A stretch of 5,357 nucleotides of DNA from Neisseriaceae bacterium (lineage in GTDB: Bacteria; Pseudomonadota; Gammaproteobacteria; Burkholderiales; UBA11063), in contig CANGJN010000062.1 in assembly GCA_947454215.1 (NCBI GenBank), forward strand, positions 1 to 5,357. The letters are read 5' to 3'. Each line of letters starts with the position of its first letter. Position 1 is the stretch's first letter. The translations under genes were made by a program, and so were the position numbers. Below are positions 1-4,355 of the stretch, one piece after another. Below the pieces are notes generated by a model that was not told the origin of the DNA, searched no databases, and saw only the letters and a program-made list of their open reading frames with translations.

Positions 1-940
1 TGGATATTGTATAGACGTGTCGAATAAAAAAGAATTTATTATAAAAAATTCAAAATACCCAAATATTAAATTAACAGATTTATACATAGTAAAAAATACT
101 ATATCTTTATTACCAGTATATTTTGTTTTTAAAGTAGCGTTTAAATTTGATGTAGGTGATATAATTTCTTTTAATGGACCTGTAGATCCTTATTCAAAAA
201 GTAAAATAACAAATGTAGATGATTTACATATTCGAGATAAGTCCTTCTCATGGGGCAAAATCAAGGATAAATATTTTATACTTGGAATAAAATTATTAAA
301 TGGAGAATATTATGCAACAACTGATCATTATCAAAGTATTTTTCATTTTATGATAGACAATTTAGACTTAGGAGATGGAGAAAATAATTTAGCAGGGATA
401 AATTTTTCTGAAATACCTACTGTAACAAAACAAGTAGCTGATGCATATATAAAAGATTTAATCCATAAGAAGTGGTTTAAAACTTCAAGTGGTGCTCTTA
501 CAACAATACCATTTAAAGCAAATAAGGAAAGAGAAGGCTGTTGTGGTGATAAATATAGTTTAATTAGGATTTATAATAACACCTTTAAACCTAATATTTC
601 TTTTTCAAAATTAGAGTTGTATTGTAAAAGACAACAAAATTGTATGCATATTTTAGGTTATGATTACGGGGATCATGTTGTTTTAACTTATAGGGATTCG
701 GAAACTGGTATGATTATGATAATTGATCCAGCAATAGATGATAGTTCCTTTGAATTAAATAATTTGAACTTGCTTATTTATTTAAATAAAGCATTTACTG
801 TAAATGATATTGTGTATGTAGTTAGTAAGGATAATTTTACATATAATAGTTTTTTCCCTTTGATCAATGAAGTAGAGACTCCTGATAATTATTTTATAAA
901 GAGATATAGATTCATTCGTCAAAATGATAATTTTAAATAA
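1..940 (+). CDS. Predicted secreted protein-glutaminase-like deamidase, copy 1 (5'-truncated by window edge)
   Basis: The first whole codon is at 2 (Gly). The reading frame is open from the window edge and matches copy 2 from residue 75 onward, so the true start lies outside the window. The GTG at 17 encodes an internal Val, not a start. Numbering from that Val, the C-terminal half carries IPF (164-166), a Gly-Cys-Cys (174-176), His220 in a DHVVLTY stretch and Asp237 in IIDPA. The order and spacing (Cys to His about 45, His to Asp 17) match the Cys-His-Asp triad of the protein-glutaminase family (Chryseobacterium enzyme, roughly 41 and 20), a papain-like fold that deamidates protein-bound glutamine. 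The preceding region (1-130) has no recognised fold and may be a pro-domain or targeting domain. It is about 91% identical to copy 2 (27 replacements in 307 residues) and has no internal stop. The family call rests on remembered motifs, not on a search. Confidence 0.7.
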   Translation, partial: GYCIDVSNKKEFIIKNSKYPNIKLTDLYIVKNTISLLPVYFVFKVAFKFDVGDIISFNGPVDPYSKSKITNVDDLHIRDKSFSWGKIKDKYFILGIKLLNGEYYATTDHYQSIFHFMIDNLDLGDGENNLAGINFSEIPTVTKQVADAYIKDLIHKKWFKTSSGALTTIPFKANKEREGCCGDKYSLIRIYNNTFKPNISFSKLELYCKRQQNCMHILGYDYGDHVVLTYRDSETGMIMIIDPAIDDSSFELNNLNLLIYLNKAFTVNDIVYVVSKDNFTYNSFFPLINEVETPDNYFIKRYRFIRQNDNFK

Positions 941-967
941 TATTCACCTATAATTACAAACTCAATT
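1..967 (+). repeat. Long direct repeat, unit 1 (pairs with 1439-2405)
   Basis: Bases 1-967 align without any indel to 1439-2405 at a constant offset of 1438. A hand count gives about 43 mismatches (about 95-96% identity). The match covers the coding part visible for copy 1 and 27 bases past its stop. The repeat must continue left of the window. Confidence 0.95.
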
Positions 968-991
968 GTTAACAGTTTAGAACATAAATAA

Positions 992-1082
992 ATAAACTTT
1001 TATATGGCTTTAATGAGTTTAATAGGTTTATGCTGCCTATAGCCTATACTTAACTATTTATTTTTATTTACCATAATTACAT
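992..1082 (+). repeat. 3' flank repeat, unit 1 (pairs with 2591-2664)
   Basis: This starts with ATAAACTTTTATATGG, includes TTTATGCTG and ends with CCATAATTACAT, and the same blocks occur in the same order at 2591-2664. Unit 1 carries a few short extra stretches, including a partial TTTAAT/GAGTTTAAT doubling. It is non-coding and has diverged more than the gene. The remaining bases to the start of copy 2 (1083-1217) show no gene or terminator I can support, only a small AGGAT-TTT-ATCCT hairpin at 1084-1096. Confidence 0.8.
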
Positions 1083-1217
1083 CAGGATTTTATCCTATAT
1101 TTACAAAACTTACATGGATCAAAGCTATTACTTTCTGCTTCGATTATAACTAAGAAATAGTTACCTCCTGTTTTAGAGCCATTGGTCTTTCACAAATAGA
1201 AAGGTTTTAAAAGAGTT

Positions 1218-2378
1218 ATGAATTTTTTTAATAAATTTAAAACATGCTTTGTCACATTCTTAAGTACAACGCTAAATAAGTTCCATATGAGAATAGTTAT
1301 AAAAATAATTTTGATTTTATCACCTTTATATTTATGGGCAGAATATCCATATAATTCTATTTTAGATATATTTAGTAAGCATGGTAATGATTATCAATGC
1401 AGTGCCATAATAATAGGTGAAAGATATATTATTATACCTGGATATTGTATAGACGTGTCGAATAAAAAAGAATTTATTATAAAAAATTCAAAATACCCAA
1501 ATATTAAATTAACAGATTTATACATAGTAAAAAATACTATATCTTTATTACCAGTATATTTTGTTTTCAAAGTAGCGTTTAAATTTGATGTAGGTGATAT
1601 AATTTCTTTTAATGGACCTGTAGATCCTTATTCAAAAAGTAAAATAACAAATGTAGATGATTTACATATTCGAGATAAGTCATTCTCATGGGGAAAAATC
1701 AAAGATAAATATTTTATACTCGGAGTAAAATTATTAAATGGAGAATACTATGCAACAACTGATCATTATCAAAGTATTTTTCATTTTATGATAAACAAGT
1801 TAGACTTAGGAGATGGAGAAAATAATTTAGCAGGGATAAATTTTTCTACAATACCTACTGTAACAAAACAAGTAGCTGATGCATATATAAAAGATTTAAT
1901 CCATAAGGAGTGGTTTGAAACTTCAAATGGTGCTATTACAACAATACCATTTAAAGCAAATAAGGAAAAAGAATATTGTTGTGGTGGTAAATATATTTTA
2001 GTTAGGATTTATAATAACACCTTTAAACCCAATATTTCCTTTGCAAAATTAGAGTTGTATTGTAAAAGAAAACAAAATTGTATACATGTTTTAGGTCATG
2101 ATTACTGGGATCACGTTGTTTTAACTTATAGGGATTCGGAAACTGGTAAGGTTATGATAATTGATCCAGCAATAGATGATAGTTCCTTTGAGTTAAATAA
2201 TTTGGAATTGCTTATTTATTTAAATAAAGCATTTACTGTAAATGATATTGTATATGTAGTTAGTAAGGATAATTTTACATATAATAGTTTTTTCCCTTTG
2301 ATCAATGAAGTAGAGACTCCTGATAATTATTTTAGAAATATATATAGCTGGATTCGTCAAAATGATAATTTTAAATAA
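1218..2378 (+). CDS. Predicted secreted protein-glutaminase-like deamidase, copy 2 (complete)
   Basis: This is a 386-residue frame. Translation from ATG 1218 gives a long polar-basic leader. Met24 (ATG 1287) instead gives a compact signal peptide with basic residues at the start, a hydrophobic core and a possible cleavage after Leu-Trp-Ala (residue 41), so 1287 may be the real start (363 residues). Neither start has a strong ribosome site: AAGAG lies 2 bases before 1218 and AATAAG 6 bases before 1287. The exported protein would begin with a domain containing Cys61 and Cys77, a possible disulfide. It would end in the deamidase-like domain with IPF (243-245), Cys254-Cys255, His299 and Asp316. 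By analogy with protein-glutaminase, Cys254 would be the nucleophile, and the product would hydrolyse side-chain amides of glutamine in proteins to glutamate. Substrate and host target are unknown. It lies 277 bases downstream of its paralogue. A transglutaminase-like or other papain-fold enzyme is the main alternative. Confidence 0.75.
   Translation: MNFFNKFKTCFVTFLSTTLNKFHMRIVIKIILILSPLYLWAEYPYNSILDIFSKHGNDYQCSAIIIGERYIIIPGYCIDVSNKKEFIIKNSKYPNIKLTDLYIVKNTISLLPVYFVFKVAFKFDVGDIISFNGPVDPYSKSKITNVDDLHIRDKSFSWGKIKDKYFILGVKLLNGEYYATTDHYQSIFHFMINKLDLGDGENNLAGINFSTIPTVTKQVADAYIKDLIHKEWFETSNGAITTIPFKANKEKEYCCGGKYILVRIYNNTFKPNISFAKLELYCKRKQNCIHVLGHDYWDHVVLTYRDSETGKVMIIDPAIDDSSFELNNLELLIYLNKAFTVNDIVYVVSKDNFTYNSFFPLINEVETPDNYFRNIYSWIRQNDNFK
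1281..1340 (+). other. Candidate N-terminal signal peptide of copy 2 (from Met24)
   Basis: Translation from ATG 1287 gives Met-Arg, a run of Ile/Val/Leu with one Lys, then Ser-Pro-Leu-Tyr-Leu-Trp-Ala before an acidic and aromatic mature start. This is the tripartite layout of a Sec signal peptide of about 18 residues, ending near base 1340. Starting at 1218 instead would add 23 residues rich in Phe, Lys and Thr ahead of it, which is unusual. The corresponding part of copy 1 is outside the window. The cleavage site is inferred, not predicted by a program. Confidence 0.5.
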
Positions 2379-2405
2379 TATTCACCTATAATTACAAACT
2401 CAATT
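1439..2405 (+). repeat. Long direct repeat, unit 2 (pairs with 1-967)
   Basis: This is the second unit of the tandem duplication. Similarity breaks at 2406, where copy 2 runs into the 181-base inverted-repeat element, and resumes at 2591. The duplicated segment is therefore longer than the gene. Confidence 0.95.
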
Positions 2406-2409
2406 TTAA

Positions 2410-2425
2410 GTTACTACTCAGCAGT
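2410..2425 (+). repeat. Left terminal inverted repeat of MITE-like element
   Basis: GTTACTACTCAGCAGT pairs perfectly, 16 of 16, with 2575-2590. It is far richer in G and C than its surroundings. Confidence 0.85.
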
Positions 2426-2574
2426 ATTAACATTCTGTTTTGATTGTAAAAAATTAAAATTTAATAAATTGTATAAATTTTTATAATGCTGTATTTATAA
2501 CATTGTTTAAATTACTTACTGAATAAAATCTATTTTCCGATTGAAATAATTGTAAACAAATAAAATAGTTAAGC

Positions 2575-2590
2575 ACTGCTGAGTAGTAAC
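2575..2590 (-). repeat. Right terminal inverted repeat of MITE-like element
   Basis: ACTGCTGAGTAGTAAC is the exact reverse complement of 2410-2425. A GAGTAGTGA string at 2763-2771, near the left side of the IS3 remnant, resembles its core but may be coincidence. Confidence 0.85.
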
Positions 2591-2664
2591 ATAAACTTTT
2601 ATATGGATTTAATAAGTTTATGCTGTCTATAACGTAACTATTTATTTTTTTACCATAATTACAT
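2591..2664 (+). repeat. 3' flank repeat, unit 2 (pairs with 992-1082)
   Basis: Similarity to 992-1082 resumes exactly at the base after the right terminal repeat of the 181-base element. This places the element inside the ancestral 3' flank of the duplicated gene. No coding frame is evident. Confidence 0.8.
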
Positions 2665-2702
2665 TAAATACTTTCATTTTTTTAAAAATACTAAAAAATT
2701 AT

Positions 2703-2744
2703 ATTCTAATATTACTCAAACCTTTGGTTAAGTAATATTAGAAT
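2703..2744. repeat. 14-base-pair perfect inverted repeat (hairpin)
   Basis: ATTCTAATATTACT (2703-2716) is followed after 14 bases by its exact complement AGTAATATTAGAAT (2731-2744). The spacer can extend the pairing with AACC/GGTT around a TTT loop. The stem is mostly A/T and no T-run follows on the + strand, so it is a poor intrinsic terminator. It sits between the duplicated-gene flank and the IS3 remnant, and could be an element end, an insertion target or a replicated palindrome. Confidence 0.75.
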
Positions 2745-2826
2745 GCAATATAAAAACTCCCCGAGTAGTGAAGGAATAATTTTTCGGATAAAAATATTAA
2801 TTTTAAGTCTTAAAAGATATTTTTTT

Positions 2827-2834
2827 AAAGGGAA
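2827..2834 (+). promoter_or_regulatory. Ribosome binding site deciding the orfA start
   Basis: AAAGGGA lies about 8 bases before ATG 2842 and is the only purine-rich Shine-Dalgarno-like site near the two candidate starts. It supports the 89-residue protein over the 122-residue alternative. Confidence 0.6.
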
Positions 2835-2841
2835 ATTTAAC

Positions 2842-3111
2842 ATGTCAGAAAAAAATTATACAGCAGAAGAAAAAGTTAAAATTGTTCTTGAAGCATTAAA
2901 AGGCACATTAACATTAAAAGAGATGTCATCTAAATATCAAGTACATTCTTCACAGATAAATAGGTGGAAAAATTTAGCAAAAGAATCTTTGGTTTCTGGA
3001 TTTAAGGATAAAAAAAATAAAAAAGAGTTAGAAAACGAAGAACTAGTTGAGAAATTATCTAAACAAATTGACCAACTCAAAGTAGAAATTGAGTGGTTAA
3101 AAAAAATCTAA
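2842..3111 (+). CDS. IS3-family transposase OrfA (helix-turn-helix / leucine zipper)
   Basis: The protein has 89 residues from ATG 2842, which follows a good ribosome site (AAAGGGA, about 8 bases upstream). The in-frame ATG at 2743 would add 33 residues and overlaps a hairpin arm, so it is unlikely. The N-terminal half (a YTAEEKVKIVLEAL stretch, then TLKEMSSKYQVHSSQINRWK) is the transposase_8 helix-turn-helix that binds the element ends. The C-terminal third (residues about 60-88) is a Leu/Ile heptad coiled coil ending in KVEIEWLKK, the usual OrfA tail that is fused to OrfB by frameshifting. The length is close to the normal 90-100 residues and the frame is undamaged. With its OrfB partner broken, the product can be at most a DNA-binding protein. 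Recognition is by family motif. The subgroup is not assigned. Confidence 0.85.
   Translation: MSEKNYTAEEKVKIVLEALKGTLTLKEMSSKYQVHSSQINRWKNLAKESLVSGFKDKKNKKELENEELVEKLSKQIDQLKVEIEWLKKI
3099..3106 (+). other. A8 run, presumed -1 programmed frameshift site of the IS3 element
   Basis: Eight consecutive A residues span the last codons of orfA (Leu-Lys-Lys-Ile-stop). Slippage by -1 here continues translation into the orfB remnant, as in IS3 elements that use A-rich slippery heptamers. Because orfB stops at 3207, any fusion product would be non-functional. Confidence 0.55.
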
Positions 3112-3253
3112 GTTGCTATCTATTTAAAAACAGTATGGTTGATTTATCAGATAAAAAAATAAGCTATGCTTATAACATCCTAAATTTTAATAGAGTGGCA
3201 AAAGCCTAGTTGAAGAAATAATAGACTTGATAATAGTATTAAAATTAACTTGA
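3105..3253 (+). pseudogene. IS3-family transposase OrfB, decayed and truncated remnant
   Basis: In the -1 frame relative to orfA, codons from 3105 are open to a TAG at 3207. They include a stretch (3135-3194) like the OrfB N-terminus: Met-Val-Asp, a Ser-rich linker, then an Ile-Leu-Asn-Phe-Asn-Arg segment in place of the usual cysteine/leucine-containing 'C-x-LLG-x-SR' turn. A shift into another frame at about 3200 continues with Lys-Ser-Leu-Val-Glu-Glu-Ile-Ile-Asp-Leu-Ile, as expected for the next part of OrfB, before a stop at 3251. The integrase core with the DDE residues is absent. At least one frameshift and a large 3' deletion are implied. Confidence 0.5.
3180..3194 (+). repeat. 15-base direct repeat, copy A
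   Basis: CTAAATTTTAATAGA occurs here inside the orfB remnant and again at 3291-3305, 111 bases away. Each is preceded by ATCC within a few bases. It is low in complexity, so chance or a small local duplication are both possible. Confidence 0.5.
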
Positions 3254-3268
3254 AAATGTAGCATATAA

Positions 3269-3288
3269 GATATTGCATATGCAATATC
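3269..3288. repeat. 20-base perfect palindrome upstream of tsaD
   Basis: GATATTGCATATGCAATATC equals its own reverse complement over all 20 bases and is centred about 37 bases before the tsaD start. It could be an operator for a dimeric regulator, a cruciform-forming site or fused IS ends (it contains ATATTGCA and TGCAATAT). No T-run follows. Confidence 0.7.
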
Positions 3289-3290
3289 CT

Positions 3291-3305
3291 CTAAATTTTA
3301 ATAGA
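3291..3305 (+). repeat. 15-base direct repeat, copy B
   Basis: This is identical to 3180-3194 and ends 10 bases before the tsaD start codon, so it overlaps the tsaD leader. Confidence 0.5.
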
Positions 3306-3315
3306 AAAGTGACTT

Positions 3316-4338
3316 ATGAATATTCTTGGAATAGAAACATCATGTGATGATACTGGAATTGCAATTTATAGCAAAGAAAAAGGATTAATTTCCAATAAAA
3401 TATATACTCAAGATATACATAAATTATATGGAGGAGTGGTACCAGAGTTAGCATCCAGAGATCATATAAAAAGAATCTCTACAATGATAGATAGTTCATT
3501 AGAGGAAGCGAAACTAAATTTAACTATGATAGATGCAATAGCGTATACTGTAGGTCCTGGTTTAAGTGGTTCTTTACTAGTTGGTGCTGCAGTTGCTAAT
3601 GCTATTGGTTTTACTATCAATAAACCAGTGATTCCAATTCATCATTTAGAGGGACACATTTTATCTCCTTTAATAAACGACGATAGTCCAAATTTACCAT
3701 TTATTGCCTTATTAGTATCAGGAGGACATTCACAATTAATTTTGGTAGAGTCAATTGGTAAGTATAAGATATTAGGAGAAACATTGGATGATGCAGCAGG
3801 AGAAACTTTTGATAAAATAGCAAAAATGTTAGGTTATGATTACCCTGGGGGAGTACATATTGCAAATATGGCTAAACAAGGGACTGATTTATTTAAATTT
3901 ACTCGACCTATGATAAATAGCGAAAGTTTAGATATGAGTTTTTCTGGATTAAAGACTTCTGTAAATTTAAAAATAAAGTATTTAAAAGAAAATAATCTAT
4001 TCGATGAAACAACAAAGTATAATATTGCTAAATCAGCAGAAGAAGCTATTACGGATATCTTAGTAAAAAAAACTTTAGGTGCAGTTCAATTAACAGGAAT
4101 TTGTGATGTTGTAGTAGCAGGGGGTGTAAGTAGTAATTTAACTCTTAGAAATAAATTTACGAGTACTCAATTAAAAGTATTTTATCCACCTAATAAACTT
4201 TGTACTGATAATGGTGCTATGATTGCGTACGTAGGTTTCTTAAGGCTGGAAAATTCCACTTTCAATTATTCTTTTGATATTTATCCTAGATTACCACTGG
4301 AAGATATTGATACTATTTATCAACAAAATAAGTTATAA
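3316..4338 (+). CDS. tsaD: tRNA N6-adenosine threonylcarbamoyltransferase TsaD
   Basis: TsaD (formerly Gcp/YgjD) moves the threonylcarbamoyl group from threonylcarbamoyl-AMP to N6 of adenosine 37 in ANN-decoding tRNAs. It acts in the cytoplasm with TsaB and TsaE, and TsaC supplies the intermediate. The 340 residues match the normal length (E. coli about 337). The ASKHA-fold signatures are all present: GIETSCDDTG at 5-14, a GGVVPELASRDH stretch at 39-50, GPGLSGSLLVG at 80-90, the metal ligands His110 and His114 in HHLEGH, LVSGGHSQL at 133-141, LDDAAGETFDK at 157-167, DYPGG at 175-179, SFSGLK at 208-213, AGGVSSN at 268-274 and the third metal ligand Asp298 in CTDNGAMIA. Met 3316 aligns with the family start, and the ribosome site is weak (AAAAGTGA). 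The gene appears intact and functional. A likely partner in transcription begins 17 bases downstream. Confidence 0.97.
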   Translation: MNILGIETSCDDTGIAIYSKEKGLISNKIYTQDIHKLYGGVVPELASRDHIKRISTMIDSSLEEAKLNLTMIDAIAYTVGPGLSGSLLVGAAVANAIGFTINKPVIPIHHLEGHILSPLINDDSPNLPFIALLVSGGHSQLILVESIGKYKILGETLDDAAGETFDKIAKMLGYDYPGGVHIANMAKQGTDLFKFTRPMINSESLDMSFSGLKTSVNLKIKYLKENNLFDETTKYNIAKSAEEAITDILVKKTLGAVQLTGICDVVVAGGVSSNLTLRNKFTSTQLKVFYPPNKLCTDNGAMIAYVGFLRLENSTFNYSFDIYPRLPLEDIDTIYQQNKL

Positions 4339-4355
4339 TTTTATGATTAAATAAT

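Larger units (their letters stand above)
2410..2590. mobile_element. MITE-like 181-base element with perfect 16-base terminal inverted repeats
   Basis: The left end (2410-2425) reads GTTACTACTCAGCAGT and the right end (2575-2590) is its exact reverse complement. The inner sequence is about 150 bases of A/T-rich DNA with no open frame of note. Weak subterminal inverted similarity continues inward (a TTAAC block and a TTG/CAA-rich block). The homologous 3' flank of copy 1 lacks the element and has only 24 unrelated bases (968-991) in its place. This is what a non-autonomous transposon moved in trans would look like. No clean target-site duplication is visible. The arms could also fold into a stable hairpin in RNA. 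Confidence 0.7.
2744..3277 (+). mobile_element. Degenerate IS3-family insertion sequence (ends uncertain)
   Basis: The element holds an intact orfA and a decayed, shortened orfB in the canonical IS3 arrangement, with orfB in the -1 frame after an A-run. At about 530 bases it is far below the usual 1.2-1.5 kb, so most of orfB, including the DDE catalytic domain, is missing. The end positions are a guess from TGCAATAT at 2744-2751 and its complement ATATTGCA at 3270-3277, which fit the TG...CA ends of this family. No flanking target duplication supports them. It is presumably unable to transpose by itself. Confidence 0.5.

Noticed and set aside
17..19. GTG at 17 as the start of copy 1
   Set aside because: The frame is open to the window edge, and the five codons before it are identical to copy 2, where they are internal. 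The GTG encodes an internal Val.
1141..1217. ACCTCCTG stretch and possible small minus-strand peptide (ATG GCT CTA...) before copy 2
   Set aside because: The frame stops after about ten codons, and the sequence does not match the 3' end of 16S rRNA beyond a few bases.
2410..2590. Inverted repeats read as a transcription terminator of copy 2
   Set aside because: The arms are about 150 bases apart and no T-run follows. The absence of the unit from the paralogous flank fits an inserted element better.
2743..2841. N-terminal extension of the transposase OrfA from ATG 2743
   Set aside because: The start overlaps a hairpin arm and has no ribosome site, and the extra 33 residues do not resemble OrfA. 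ATG 2842 has a good ribosome site and fits the family length.
3227..3303. Possible sigma-70 promoter for tsaD (TTGCAT at 3273 with TTTAAT at 3297, or TTGATA at 3227)
   Set aside because: Boxes of this quality occur by chance throughout DNA this AT-rich. Either the -35 match is poor or the spacing is wrong, so no promoter is called.
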